From positions 121,249-185,248 of the forward strand of contig NZ_JGVK01000027.1 of NCBI RefSeq assembly GCF_000731795.2: a stretch of DNA of 64,000 nt. Direction: 5' to 3'. Made by a program: the position numbers and the translations under genes. Positions 32,678 to 42,133 of the stretch are shown piece after piece. Every line of letters begins with the position of its first letter. Within the stretch, counting starts at the first letter, position 1. A model generated the notes under the pieces. It searched no databases, was not told where the DNA came from, and saw only the letters and a list, made by a program, of their open reading frames with translations. This stretch comes from Candidatus Photodesmus blepharonis (GTDB lineage Bacteria > Pseudomonadota > Gammaproteobacteria > Enterobacterales > Vibrionaceae).

Positions 32678-33397
32678 CTATGGTTTCTTGGAGTGCATGC
32701 TTACTTTCATTAATTTAAGTATTTCAATTGTTACTTCTGACAAAATCTTTGGTATAGTATCTGGGAGCAGCTTTTTAAAGTTTTCTGCTGAGTTATGGTT
32801 AGCGACATCAGAAATCACGCGTACTACGATAAACGGTACATTAAATTGATGACAAGTTTGAGCAACGGCCGCCCCTTCCATTTCAACTGCAACAGCTGAT
32901 GGAAAATATTTTTGGATGAATTTTCGATGTTTGGTATTACAGACGAAAGTGTCACCTGTACAGATGAGGCCTTCCATTACATGTGTTTCAATTTGAGAAG
33001 AAGCTCTCTTAGCAAGTCTGACAAGTTCTTGGTCGCTGGAGAAAACTAACGGTTGACCTGCCATTTTTCCCATTTTGTACCCAAATCCAGTCATGTTCAC
33101 ATCGTGATAACATAGTTTGCTTCCAATGACGATATCGCTAGGGTTAAGATTAGCACTGAAGGCGCCCGCGGATCCTATGTTGATGATAATATTGGATTGG
33201 TATTTTTCCAAAAGAGTGGCTACACCAATTGTCGCTGCAACTTTTCCGATACCAGATTGATTAACTACTATGTTTATATCGTTTAGTTTACCAAAAAAGA
33301 ACTTACAGTTATTTGCGCTTGTCACCTTAGTCAGGGACATATTTTCTTTTAAAATGGAAACCTCTTGTTGCATCGCAGCTAGAATGCCAATTCTCAT
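32678..33397 (-). CDS. mtn: 5'-methylthioadenosine/SAH nucleosidase Mtn (Pfs)
   Basis: Cleaves S-adenosylhomocysteine and methylthioadenosine, recycling SAM by-products. Its product S-ribosylhomocysteine is the substrate of LuxS for autoinducer-2. The family opening MRIGILAAMQQEV, the glycine motif GSAGAF, the active-site EMEGAAVAQTC and the catalytic aspartate in VISDVANHNS are intact. Length (239) is normal. It is convergent with carB (about 30 bp apart) and divergent from rpsO. Genes that follow mtn in vibrios are absent here. Confidence 0.96.
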   Translation of the reverse strand: MRIGILAAMQQEVSILKENMSLTKVTSANNCKFFFGKLNDINIVVNQSGIGKVAATIGVATLLEKYQSNIIINIGSAGAFSANLNPSDIVIGSKLCYHDVNMTGFGYKMGKMAGQPLVFSSDQELVRLAKRASSQIETHVMEGLICTGDTFVCNTKHRKFIQKYFPSAVAVEMEGAAVAQTCHQFNVPFIVVRVISDVANHNSAENFKKLLPDTIPKILSEVTIEILKLMKVSMHSKKP

Positions 33398-33489
33398 CGT
33401 GTTATTATATTTTAGAAAAGTGAACTTGGAATGAGTATACTATGAGAAATATTTTTGCCAAAAAATATTGTAATCGAATGCCAGGTAGG

Positions 33490-33518
33490 TTGATATGTTT
33501 AATTAATCTACTTATAAT
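33490..33518 (+). promoter_or_regulatory. Sigma-70 promoter for rpsO
   Basis: TTGATA (33490-33495), a 17-bp spacer and a perfect TATAAT (33513-33518). Transcription would begin near 33525, giving a leader of about 78 nt. rpsO is separated from its usual upstream neighbour truB here, so it depends on this local promoter. Confidence 0.68.
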
Positions 33519-33602
33519 TCCGAGTTCTACGTGGTAGTTCGAAGCAGAGAGATTGACTACTGCTACTTAAGAAACTTATTCTTATCTTCGTAAGAGGAAA
33601 TT

Positions 33603-33872
33603 ATGTCTCTAAATAAACAAACTAAAGCAGCGATTATCGCTGAATATGCCAAGAGCGAAAGCGATACCGGTTCGCCAGAAGTTCAAGCAGCTTTGCTGAC
33701 AGCTTCAATTAATAATCTACAAGATCATTTTAAAATTCATAAGGGTGATCATCATAGTCGTCGCGGTCTTTTATTTATGGTTTCGCGCCGTCGTAAACTT
33801 CTTGATTATTTAAAAGTTAAAGATCTCATTCGTTACCAACGTATAATAGAACGCTTGGATTTACGTCGATAA
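33603..33872 (+). CDS. rpsO: 30S ribosomal protein S15
   Basis: Small-subunit protein that binds the 16S central domain early in assembly. At 89 residues it is the exact family length. Conserved parts are [14 protein letters not shown], the loop [25 protein letters not shown] and [17 protein letters not shown] precedes ATG 33603. A terminator follows, then pnp, the standard pairing. In E. coli S15 represses its own mRNA through the leader; a leader of similar size exists here, but I could not verify a pseudoknot. Confidence 0.98.
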   Translation: MSLNKQTKAAIIAEYAKSESDTGSPEVQAALLTASINNLQDHFKIHKGDHHSRRGLLFMVSRRRKLLDYLKVKDLIRYQRIIERLDLRR

Positions 33873-33896
33873 ATTCATAATTTTAAGTTTGTTTAT

Positions 33897-33923
33897 AAAA
33901 GGGGCACGAAAGCCCTTTTTTTA
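33897..33923 (+). terminator. Terminator between rpsO and pnp
   Basis: AAAAGGGGC (33897-33905), a short loop, GCCC (33912-33915) and a run of T (33916-33922) form a GC-core stem extended by A/T pairs. It parallels the attenuating terminator between rpsO and pnp in E. coli. Confidence 0.85.
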
Positions 33924-34152
33924 TTCTCCAAACTTTCCCAAACAATCTCTGTAGTTTATACTATTCCAAATCGAGGTTGCTTCCAAAGTTTTTTTGCTGT
34001 TAATTGTGTTAAGGTTATATTTGTTGAAGCTGATCATAAGTTCATTGAAGATTTAGCTATTTGCAATGTACTAATACTTTTTTCTGGTTGCGATTTTTAA
34101 TGTACGTTTATCATTAACTCAATCTAAGTTTTGCTTAGTGCAAGGAATTACA

Positions 34153-36279
34153 ATGTTCGAAAAACCGGTTGTTAAGACATTTCAGTACGGAAACCATACA
34201 GTTACCTTAGAGACTGGCGTCATTGCGCGTCAAGCTACATCAGCAGTAATGGCCACTATGGACGATACAGCAGTATTTGTATCTGTGGTTGGTAAAAAAA
34301 AATCGGTAGAAGGTCAAGATTTCTTTCCTTTGACAGTGAATTATCAGGAACGCGCCTATGCAGCAGGTAAAATTCCTGGTGGTTTTTTTAAACGTGAAGG
34401 GAGGCCGTCTGAAGGTGAAATATTAACGGCACGTCTAATCGATCGTCCGATTCGTCCTTTATTTCCGGAGTTTTTTAGAAATGAAGTACAGGTTATTGCA
34501 ACAGTGATGTCAGTTAATCCTGATATTCAACCTGATGTGGTTGCAATGATTGGAACTTCGGCAGCGCTTGCTATATCTGGTATCCCATTTCACGGTCCAA
34601 TCGGTGCAGCTCGTGTCGGTTATTTAGATAGTCAATTGTTTCTTAATCCAAGTAATAAAGAATTAGCAATTTCTAGGCTTGATTTAATTGTTGCAGGTAC
34701 TGAGAGCGCAGTGCTTATGGTTGAATCTGAAGCTGATAACTTAACTGAGGAAGAAATGCTTTCTGCAGTGGATTTTGGATATAAACAGCAACAAGTTGTA
34801 ATTGATGCAATAAAAGCATTTTCGGCTGAAGTTGCGACGCCGGCTTGGGAGTGGAAAGCGCCATTAGAGAATGTCCAACTCAAGGCTCGTATCTCTGAAT
34901 ATGCAAGAAATCGTTTTGCTGATGCATACCAAATTACAGAAAAACTAGCTCGTTATGAGCAAGTTGCTTTAATTAAGAATGATGTTGTTGAAGCATTGTT
35001 AGAAGAAGATGAGAAATTGGATGAAAATGAGATTCGTAACTTGCTTTCTGCTTTGGAAAAAAAAGTAGTACGTGCTCGTATTATTGCCGGTAAGCCGCGT
35101 ATTGATGGTAGAGGTAAAGATATGATTCGTGCGTTAGATGTACGTACTGGCATTCTTCCTCGTACCCATGGCTCTGCCATGTTTACTCGTGGTGAAACTC
35201 AAGCAGTTGTTGCTGTGACCTTGGGTACTCAGCGTGATGCACAAGTCATTGATGAATTGACAGGTGAGCACAAAGAACACTTCTTGCTGCATTATAATTT
35301 TCCTCCTTATTGTGTAGGTGAAACTGGTTTTATAGGTTCACCTAAGCGTCGAGAAATTGGTCATGGAAAACTAGCTAAGCGTGGTATCACAGCAGTTATG
35401 CCCTCTCTTGAAGAATTTCCATATACAGTTCGTATAGTATCCGAAATTACAGAATCTAACGGTTCTTCTTCGATGGCTTCTGTTTGTGCCGCTTCCTTAG
35501 CACTTATGGATGCTGGTGTGCCCATCAAATCTTCTGTTGCTGGTATTGCTATGGGACTAGTGAAAGAAGGGGATAATTTTGTTGTTCTTTCTGATATTCT
35601 CGGTGATGAAGATCATTTAGGTGATATGGATTTTAAAGTAGCAGGTACTAGCGAGGGTATTACTGCCCTTCAAATGGATATTAAAATAGAAGGAATTACT
35701 AAGGAAATTATGCAAATTGCTTTGAGTCAAGTGCAGAGTGCGCGTAAGCATATTTTATCTGTGATGGATAAAGCAATTTCTAGTGCGCGCAAAGAAATTT
35801 CTGAATTTGCTCCACGTATTCACACCATGAAAATTCATACTGATAAAATCCGTGATGTAATTGGTAAGGGTGGTGCTGTTATTCGTGCTCTTTGTGAGGA
35901 GACAGGAAGTACAATTGAAATCGAAGACGATGGTATAATTAAAATTGCTGCAACTTCTGATGAACAAGCCAAAGATGCAATTAATCGTATTAAAGCTTTA
36001 ATAGCTGAAGTTGAGGTTGGAGCTGTTTATGTAGGTAAGGTTGTTCGCTTGGCTGATTTTGGTGCATTTGTCACTATTCTACCTGGTAAGGATGGTTTAG
36101 TACATATTTCTCAAATTGCTGATAAGCGTATTGAGAAAGTATCTGACTATTTGTCAGAAGGTCAAGAAATTCAAGTCAAAGTACTGGAAGTAGATCGTCA
36201 GGGACGGATTCGTCTAAGCATGAAGGAAGCAGCAAAAAGAACAGTTAAAATAGATATTGCGGATGCAGAAATTGAATAA
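34153..36279 (+). CDS. pnp: Polynucleotide phosphorylase
   Basis: Trimeric 3'-5' phosphorolytic exoribonuclease, part of the RNA degradosome. Two RNase PH-like domains are followed by a KH domain ([20 protein letters not shown], near residue 560) and an S1 domain ([20 protein letters not shown], near 620). The ATG at 34153 has AAGGA 7 nt upstream and gives the family start [13 protein letters not shown]; a GTG five codons earlier lies within the ribosome site. Length (708) is normal. With rng lost upstream in the window, PNPase is one of the RNases visibly kept. Confidence 0.97.
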   Translation: MFEKPVVKTFQYGNHTVTLETGVIARQATSAVMATMDDTAVFVSVVGKKKSVEGQDFFPLTVNYQERAYAAGKIPGGFFKREGRPSEGEILTARLIDRPIRPLFPEFFRNEVQVIATVMSVNPDIQPDVVAMIGTSAALAISGIPFHGPIGAARVGYLDSQLFLNPSNKELAISRLDLIVAGTESAVLMVESEADNLTEEEMLSAVDFGYKQQQVVIDAIKAFSAEVATPAWEWKAPLENVQLKARISEYARNRFADAYQITEKLARYEQVALIKNDVVEALLEEDEKLDENEIRNLLSALEKKVVRARIIAGKPRIDGRGKDMIRALDVRTGILPRTHGSAMFTRGETQAVVAVTLGTQRDAQVIDELTGEHKEHFLLHYNFPPYCVGETGFIGSPKRREIGHGKLAKRGITAVMPSLEEFPYTVRIVSEITESNGSSSMASVCAASLALMDAGVPIKSSVAGIAMGLVKEGDNFVVLSDILGDEDHLGDMDFKVAGTSEGITALQMDIKIEGITKEIMQIALSQVQSARKHILSVMDKAISSARKEISEFAPRIHTMKIHTDKIRDVIGKGGAVIRALCEETGSTIEIEDDGIIKIAATSDEQAKDAINRIKALIAEVEVGAVYVGKVVRLADFGAFVTILPGKDGLVHISQIADKRIEKVSDYLSEGQEIQVKVLEVDRQGRIRLSMKEAAKRTVKIDIADAEIE

Positions 36280-36360
36280 TTCTATTACTGCTATTATTTA
36301 TGAAATATAGCGTGGCTTCTATACATCTTTAGTGTTGTTAACAGTACATGATTGGAGGAC

Positions 36361-36390
36361 AAGGGAGCATTTTGCTTCCTTAATTTTGTT
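36361..36390 (+). terminator. Terminator after pnp
   Basis: AAGGGAGC (36361-36368), loop ATTTT, GCTTCCTT (36374-36381, one G-T pair) and a T-rich AATTTTGTT tail. It isolates pnp from the flagellar operon. Confidence 0.8.
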
Positions 36391-36424
36391 AATTAACGTC
36401 TATTAAACTTCGGAAAGTGATGCA

Positions 36425-36451
36425 TAAAGTTTTTCTTATTGAAGCGACGAG
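36425..36451 (+). promoter_or_regulatory. Possible FliA (sigma-28) promoter before flhA
   Basis: A perfect TAAAGTTT (36425-36432) is followed after 11 bp by GCGACGAG (36444-36451). The flagellar sigma-28 consensus is TAAAGTTT, 11 bp, GCCGATAA. The -35 and spacing match exactly, but the -10 shares only the leading GC and one A. I found no sigma-54 -24/-12 element in this gap, although vibrio flhA is usually a sigma-54 class III gene. Confidence 0.3.
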
Positions 36452-36525
36452 TACATTCCTATAGATATCAAAATCTTATGTTTTTTATTTTCTGATTATT
36501 CAATAATTTGATGCCAATTTGATCT

Positions 36526-38619
36526 ATGAAGTTTATTTATCCGTTGACAGGTAAATTACCGTCGCTTCTACAAGGTGCGATTCCTATAGTTGGTGCTCCA
36601 ATTATGGTTTTAGCTACTTTAGCAATGGTCGTTTTACCAATTCCAGCATTTGTTCTTGACTTGTTTTTTACATTTAATATTGCTTTATCTATGGTAGTTT
36701 TATTAGTAACGTTTTACACTCGCAGACCATTAGATTTTTCTGCATTTCCTACAATCCTTCTCATTGCAACTTTATTTAGATTAGCGCTTAATGTTGCGTC
36801 GACTCGTATAGTGCTTCTTCATGGTCATGAAGGTTTTGGAGCTGTTGGTAGCGTTATTGAGGCTTTTGGCAACGTGGTTATTGGTGGTAATTACGCTGTT
36901 GGTCTAGTCGTATTTTTTATATTGATGATTATTAATTTCATGGTTGTCACTAAAGGCGCAGGACGTATTTCTGAAGTAAGTGCGCGTTTTACGCTCGATG
37001 CTTTACCAGGCAAGCAAATGGCTATTGATGCTGATTTAAATGCAGGTCTTATTGATCAAGATCAAGCACGAATTCGCCGTTTTGAGGTAACTAAAGAAGC
37101 TGATTTCTATGGTTCAATGGATGGTGCCTCCAAGTTTGTTAAAGGAGATGCTGTTGCTGGTATTCTAATTCTTTTTATAAATATTGTTGGCGGACTCTTG
37201 ATTGGGATGATCCAATACAATGTAAGGTTCAGTGAAGCAATACAAATTTATGCTTTGTTAACTATTGGTGATGGCTTAGTTGCACAAATTCCTTCGTTGT
37301 TACTTTCAATTGGTGCAGCGATTATGGTAACTCGACAGAGTACTGACGAAGATATGGGTCAACAAGTTATCTTTCAGCTATTTAATAATCCTAAGGCTCT
37401 CATGATTACTTCTGGTATTTTAGGGGTTATGGGGGCTGTACCTGGTATGCCGCATTTTTCTTTTTTAATTTTGGCTGTTTTATCTGTTGCAGCTGCATAC
37501 TGGATTTTTAATCAGCAGAAAAAAAAGATTGAAAAAACAAAGCTTACAGATGAAAAAGAGGCAGATATTTTTAGGCAGAAAGAATTGTCTTGGGGAGATG
37601 TACAACCTGTAGATGTCATTGGTTTAGAAGTGGGTTATAGACTTATTCCACTAGTTGATCGTGAACAAGGTGGCGAGCTTTTAGATCGAATTAAGGGAGT
37701 GCGTAAAAAGCTATCTCAGGATTTTGGTTTTCTTATTCCTGCTGTGCATATTCGAGATAATTTAGAGCTTACACCGAATGGATATCGCATTACCTTAATG
37801 GGGGTTGTTGTTGGAGAAGCAGAAATTCGTCCTGAAGAGGAATTAGCAATCAATCCAGGTCAGGTGTATGGTGTAATTGAAGGAGAGAAGACTATAGATC
37901 CTGCATTTGGTTTAGAAGCAGTTTGGATCCGAGGAGAACAAAGAGAGCATGCACAAGCATTAGGTTATACAACCGTAGATGCACCAACAGTATTAGCTAC
38001 ACATCTTAGTCAAGTGTTAACTAACAACGCAGCTCAACTAATTGGGTATGAAGAAGTTCAAAATTTATTAGAAATTTTAGCACGTAGTACACCTAAGTTA
38101 GTTGAAAATTTTGTGCCTGATCAACTTCAACTAGGAATTGTTGTAAAAGTTTTGCAAAATTTATTAAATGAAGCAGTCCCTATTCGAGATATACGAACTA
38201 TCGTGCAAACTTTATCTGAACATGCTAGTAAAAGTCAAGAATCTGACATTTTAACAGCTGCTGTGCGTATTTCGTTGAGAAGATTAATTGTTCAGGAAAT
38301 CAATGGAGTAGAGGAAGAATTACCAGTGATAACTTTAGTTCCTGAATTGGAGCGAATATTGCATCAAGCTATACAGGTATCAGGTGGGGAATCTTCTGGT
38401 ATTGAGCCGGGGTTAGCAGAGCGTTTACAGACTTCATTAGGTCAAGTAACTCAAGAGCAAGAACTGAAAGGTGAGCCTGCCGTGCTGCTGACTTCTGGAG
38501 TATTACGTTCGACACTTGCTAAATTTGTTAAGAGCACTATTCCTTCCTTAAGAGTACTTTCTTATCAGGAAATTCCAGATGAAAAACAAATTCGAATCGT
38601 GCGGGCAATTGGTAATTGA
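36526..38619 (+). CDS. flhA: Flagellar export apparatus protein FlhA
   Basis: Main membrane component of the flagellar type III export gate. Eight helices occupy about residues 20-330. The cytoplasmic loop carries the FHIPEP-family signature RISEVSARFTLDALPGKQMAIDADLNAGLI. The C-terminal ring domain (about 360-697) binds chaperone-substrate complexes. Length (697) is normal and the frame is clean, which argues that the export machine still works. It heads the cluster, as in vibrios, where flhB and fliE-R lie elsewhere. The ATG at 36526 has only a weak ribosome site. Confidence 0.96.
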   Translation: MKFIYPLTGKLPSLLQGAIPIVGAPIMVLATLAMVVLPIPAFVLDLFFTFNIALSMVVLLVTFYTRRPLDFSAFPTILLIATLFRLALNVASTRIVLLHGHEGFGAVGSVIEAFGNVVIGGNYAVGLVVFFILMIINFMVVTKGAGRISEVSARFTLDALPGKQMAIDADLNAGLIDQDQARIRRFEVTKEADFYGSMDGASKFVKGDAVAGILILFINIVGGLLIGMIQYNVRFSEAIQIYALLTIGDGLVAQIPSLLLSIGAAIMVTRQSTDEDMGQQVIFQLFNNPKALMITSGILGVMGAVPGMPHFSFLILAVLSVAAAYWIFNQQKKKIEKTKLTDEKEADIFRQKELSWGDVQPVDVIGLEVGYRLIPLVDREQGGELLDRIKGVRKKLSQDFGFLIPAVHIRDNLELTPNGYRITLMGVVVGEAEIRPEEELAINPGQVYGVIEGEKTIDPAFGLEAVWIRGEQREHAQALGYTTVDAPTVLATHLSQVLTNNAAQLIGYEEVQNLLEILARSTPKLVENFVPDQLQLGIVVKVLQNLLNEAVPIRDIRTIVQTLSEHASKSQESDILTAAVRISLRRLIVQEINGVEEELPVITLVPELERILHQAIQVSGGESSGIEPGLAERLQTSLGQVTQEQELKGEPAVLLTSGVLRSTLAKFVKSTIPSLRVLSYQEIPDEKQIRIVRAIGN

Positions 38620-38650
38620 TCTATAGACGATTCAGCGATGGATATATACT

Positions 38651-40054
38651 TTGAAGATTAAACGTTTTTTCGCGAAAGACATGCGTTCAGCACTACTTCA
38701 AGTAAAAGAGGAGTTTGGCTCTGAAGCTGTAATTATGTCAAATAAAAAAATTACAGGCGGTGTGGAAATTGTTGCAGCAGTTGATGGTGAGCAGGTTAAT
38801 ACTTATTTGAAGAGTAAACGTAATTCTGAATTGAAAAGTAGTCCAACACAATTATCGTCGTACAGTCCGATGACTCAATCAATATTGAGTCAATTGAAAA
38901 CGGATAAGGTTAGTTTGAAATCAAAATTTACTGTCGATACTACTCATTCTGTTGAACGATTTGCTAATTTACTTAAGAATTATGGTGAAAATTCTCATCA
39001 GATGGATTTTGATAAAAAATTAGGGAATGAAGATTCATTGTCAGCACCCTTGAAAAGACCAAGTAACAAGAATGTATCCAACAGTGATGGGATAAGTCCT
39101 GATTCTAAGTCAGTGTTAACTCAATTAATCTCGAAGGGACTAGAGGGAATGCATGAAGAAATGACATCTATTCGTCGTTTGCTTGAAGAGCAAGTTTCAG
39201 GTTTAATGTGGCAAGAGATAGAGCGACGAGAGCCTCTACGCGCTATGCTCATAAAACGCTTAGAGCGAATGGGAGTTGCATCTGAACTTGCAGATCAACT
39301 TGCTTGCTATATTCCGGAAAATACGCCACCAACAAAAGCATGGAAGGCTTTACTTGGCTTAGTGGCCGATCAAATTCCTGTGTCAAAAAACGATATTTTA
39401 AAACATGGTGGAATCGTTGCTTTACTTGGTCCAACTGGAGTAGGTAAAACGACAACGATTGCTAAATTAGCTACAAGAGCTGCTATGGAATATGGTTCAG
39501 ATAATGTTGCATTGGTGAGTACTGATACTTATCGTATTGGCGCATATGAGCAGCTTTCTATTTATGGAAAAATAATGGGATCTCCGGTAAAAATTGCTAA
39601 AAATTCCAATGAATTAGCTGATATAGTATATCAATTAAGAAATCGTCGCCTGATTTTAGTTGATACTGCTGGAATGGGACAACGTGATGTACGTTTATCC
39701 GAACAACTAGATACTTTAATTCAAGAAAGTGGTGAAGTAATTCACAGCTATTTGGTGCTGTCTGCAACCGCACAGAGAGAAGTACTACAAGAAACTATTG
39801 AACATTTTAGAAAAATTCCACTTGCTGGTTGTATTATGACTAAGCTTGATGAATCGTTGGGTTTAGGTGAATTCGTTAGTGTAATAGTACAAAATGCATT
39901 ACCCGTGGTTTATATAGCAAATGGTCAACGTGTTCCCGAAGACATTGTTTTAGCACAACCCAAATATATGGTTGAAAAAGCAAGTGAATTATTGGAAAAG
40001 TCGATAGATAACAAGCCTCATTATTGGAATCATGATTTGGATGATGGGCTTTAA
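38651..40054 (+). CDS. flhF: Polar flagellar GTPase FlhF
   Basis: SRP-family GTPase that fixes the flagellum at the cell pole and promotes its assembly. An N-terminal region (LKIKRFFAKDMRSALLQVKEEFG) and a variable acidic linker precede the NG domain. The P-loop GPTGVGKTTTIAKLA is near residue 260, STDTYRIGAYEQL near 298, VDTAGMGQRD near 340 and the guanine-specificity TKLDE near 400. Length 467 is slightly below vibrio homologues, the reduction being in the linker. The start is TTG at 38651, 31 bp after flhA. Confidence 0.94.
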   Translation: MKIKRFFAKDMRSALLQVKEEFGSEAVIMSNKKITGGVEIVAAVDGEQVNTYLKSKRNSELKSSPTQLSSYSPMTQSILSQLKTDKVSLKSKFTVDTTHSVERFANLLKNYGENSHQMDFDKKLGNEDSLSAPLKRPSNKNVSNSDGISPDSKSVLTQLISKGLEGMHEEMTSIRRLLEEQVSGLMWQEIERREPLRAMLIKRLERMGVASELADQLACYIPENTPPTKAWKALLGLVADQIPVSKNDILKHGGIVALLGPTGVGKTTTIAKLATRAAMEYGSDNVALVSTDTYRIGAYEQLSIYGKIMGSPVKIAKNSNELADIVYQLRNRRLILVDTAGMGQRDVRLSEQLDTLIQESGEVIHSYLVLSATAQREVLQETIEHFRKIPLAGCIMTKLDESLGLGEFVSVIVQNALPVVYIANGQRVPEDIVLAQPKYMVEKASELLEKSIDNKPHYWNHDLDDGL

Positions 40055-40067
40055 GCGGCGAAAAATT

Positions 40068-40955
40068 ATGATAGATAACATGATACATGATCAAGCTAGC
40101 GGCTTGCGTCGCTTAGCACAACCGTCTTTAACCAAAGTGATTTCTGTTACTGGTGGAAAAGGTGGAGTGGGTAAGTCTAACGTCGCTTTAGGCCTCGCGA
40201 TTTGTATAGCTCGTCAAGACAGGAAGGTTATGGTGCTAGACGCAGATCTAGGTTTGGCTAATATTGATGTTATGCTAGGTATTCGTCCAAAACGTAATTT
40301 AGGTCATGTTTTAACAGGGAAATGTGCACTTAAAGATGCCATTGTTGAAGGTCCATATGGTATCCGAATTATTCCAGCGACTTCTGGAACGCGAAGTATG
40401 ACGGAATTATCTTATGCGCAGCATGCAGGATTGATTCGCGCATTTAGTAGCCTAGAAGAGGATATGGATGTAATGCTCATAGATACTGCTGCAGGTATTT
40501 CCGATATGGTTATTAGTTTTTCAAGAGCTGCTCAAGATGTTATTGTGGTGGTATGTGATGAGCCTACTTCAATCACTGATGCATACGCTTTAATTAAGCT
40601 TTTAAGCAAAGATCATCATGTACAACGGTTTAAAGTTGTTGCGAATATGGTTAGAAGTTATCGTGAAGGAAGAGAACTATTCGCGAAATTAACTTTTGTT
40701 GCAGAAAGGTTTTTGAATGTAACTCTTGAACTTGTAGCATGTATTCCATTAGATGATAAGGTTCGTCAATCAGTTAAAAAGCAAAAAATTGTTGTTGATG
40801 CTTTTCCTCGTTCTCCAGCAGCGTTAGCGATTAGCTCTTTAGCCAATAAAATTTTAACATGGCCTGCCCCTAAAACGCCAAGTGGTCATTTAGAATTTTT
40901 TCTAGAACGGCTACTTAATAATCAAGCAGGGATGGGAGAATCATTTGGTGAATAA
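40068..40955 (+). CDS. flhG: Flagellar number regulator FlhG (FleN)
   Basis: MinD/ParA-type ATPase that limits polar flagella to one by restraining FlhF and the master regulator. The deviant Walker A TGGKGGVGKSNVALG lies at residues 24-38, followed by VLDADLGLANIDVMLGIR and the Walker B stretch LIDTAAGISDMV. ATG 40068 gives MIDNMIHDQASGLRRLAQPS, the vibrio N-terminus, for 295 residues; the frame is open 36 bp further up inside flhF. The C-terminus includes the amphipathic membrane-binding segment (HLEFFLERLL). It overlaps fliA. Confidence 0.95.
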   Translation: MIDNMIHDQASGLRRLAQPSLTKVISVTGGKGGVGKSNVALGLAICIARQDRKVMVLDADLGLANIDVMLGIRPKRNLGHVLTGKCALKDAIVEGPYGIRIIPATSGTRSMTELSYAQHAGLIRAFSSLEEDMDVMLIDTAAGISDMVISFSRAAQDVIVVVCDEPTSITDAYALIKLLSKDHHVQRFKVVANMVRSYREGRELFAKLTFVAERFLNVTLELVACIPLDDKVRQSVKKQKIVVDAFPRSPAALAISSLANKILTWPAPKTPSGHLEFFLERLLNNQAGMGESFGE

Positions 40956-41676
40956 AGCGCTGACTTATGAGCAATTTACCAATGACAATAGTCAAAAGTT
41001 TTTTTTAGAGAAACATTCTGTGTTAGTTAAGCGTATTGCGCATCATTTATTAGGTCGTTTACCACCTAGTGTTCAGGTTGAAGATCTGATTCAATCAGGA
41101 ATGATTGGGTTACTTGAGGCTAAAAAAAATTACGATGGAATGAAAGGAGCTAGTTTTGAAACTTACGCTGGAATTCGTATTCGTGGTGCAATGTTAGATG
41201 ATATTAGACGTGGTGATTGGATTCCTCGTTCTGTACACAAGCGTAATCGAGAGATTAGTCAAGCAGTTTCCTTTCTTGAAGGTAAACTTAACCGTTGCCC
41301 AACTGATTTTGAAGTTGCGAAACACTTAAATATGTCGCTTGATCAGTATCATACTATTTTGATAGATGTGAACTCTTCTCGATTGATAGGGCTTGAAGAT
41401 TTAGGAATATCAGATGATTCTATATCTTCGGGAAGTGAGGATGATACTCCATTCAATGGAGTTGTTAAGGAATCTTTTCGTAAAGAATTGATAGATTCGA
41501 TCAAAATGTTACCACAGCGTGAGGCTTTAGTGCTTTCGCTTTATTACGATGAAGAGTTAAACTTAAAAGAGATTGGTGAAATCGTTGGTGTAGGTGAGTC
41601 TCGTATAAGCCAAATACTTAGCCAATCAATGAAGCGTTTACGTATGAAGTTAGGTGATTGGATAGAATATGAATGA
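40945..41676 (+). CDS. fliA: Flagellar sigma factor FliA (sigma-28)
   Basis: Directs RNA polymerase to late flagellar and chemotaxis genes. Region 2 shows VEDLIQSGMIGLLEAKKNYD and FETYAGIRIRGAMLDDIRRGDWIPRSV. Region 3 follows, and region 4 carries the helix-turn-helix LKEIGEIVGVGESRISQILSQSM. Length (243) is normal. The GTG at 40945 overlaps the flhG end by 11 bp. Its presence implies sigma-28 promoters elsewhere in the genome. Confidence 0.96.
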   Translation: MVNKALTYEQFTNDNSQKFFLEKHSVLVKRIAHHLLGRLPPSVQVEDLIQSGMIGLLEAKKNYDGMKGASFETYAGIRIRGAMLDDIRRGDWIPRSVHKRNREISQAVSFLEGKLNRCPTDFEVAKHLNMSLDQYHTILIDVNSSRLIGLEDLGISDDSISSGSEDDTPFNGVVKESFRKELIDSIKMLPQREALVLSLYYDEELNLKEIGEIVGVGESRISQILSQSMKRLRMKLGDWIEYE

Positions 41677-41710
41677 TAATTAATAATGTTAGATTTCACT
41701 GGAGGTAATT

Positions 41711-42091
41711 TTGAATAAAAATATGAAAATTCTTATTGTTGATGATTTTTCGACAATGCGTCGTATCGTTAAAAATTTACTTCGTGATTTAGGTTTTAAT
41801 AATACGCAAGAAGCTGACGATGGTCTTACCGCATTACCTATGTTGAAAAGAGGAGGGGTTGAGTTTATTGTTACAGATTGGAACATGCCAGGCATGCAGG
41901 GTATTGATTTACTAAAAAGTATTCGTGCTGATAACGAACTTAAACATCTTCCAGTATTGATGATCACTGCTGAAGCAAAACGTGAGCAAATTATTGAAGC
42001 GGCGCAAGCAGGAGTAAATGGTTATATTGTAAAACCTTTTACAGCTGCCACTCTTAAAGCAAAATTAGAGAAAATTTTTGAGCGGCTATGA
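41711..42091 (+). CDS. cheY: Chemotaxis response regulator CheY
   Basis: Single-domain receiver; phospho-CheY binds the motor switch to change flagellar rotation. The acidic pair Asp11-Asp12, phospho-acceptor Asp56 (VTDWNMPG), Thr86 and Lys108 (YIVKPF) are all present. A perfect GGAGGT (41701-41706) precedes a TTG at 41711 by only 4 nt; the alternative ATG at 41723 has a 16-nt spacing and would begin MKILIVDD. Vibrio homologues contain [13 protein letters not shown], so the TTG codon corresponds to that leucine and the upstream vibrio residues are lost. Confidence 0.96.
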   Translation: MNKNMKILIVDDFSTMRRIVKNLLRDLGFNNTQEADDGLTALPMLKRGGVEFIVTDWNMPGMQGIDLLKSIRADNELKHLPVLMITAEAKREQIIEAAQAGVNGYIVKPFTAATLKAKLEKIFERL

Positions 42092-42133
42092 GCGTTTTTG
42101 TAAGTTTCAATTAATCAGTAAGGCTAATTTTAA

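Noticed and set aside
36700-36960. Possible split of flhA from flhB as a rearrangement
   Set aside because: In Vibrio cholerae flhA already heads its own cluster away from flhB, so the order here is ancestral.
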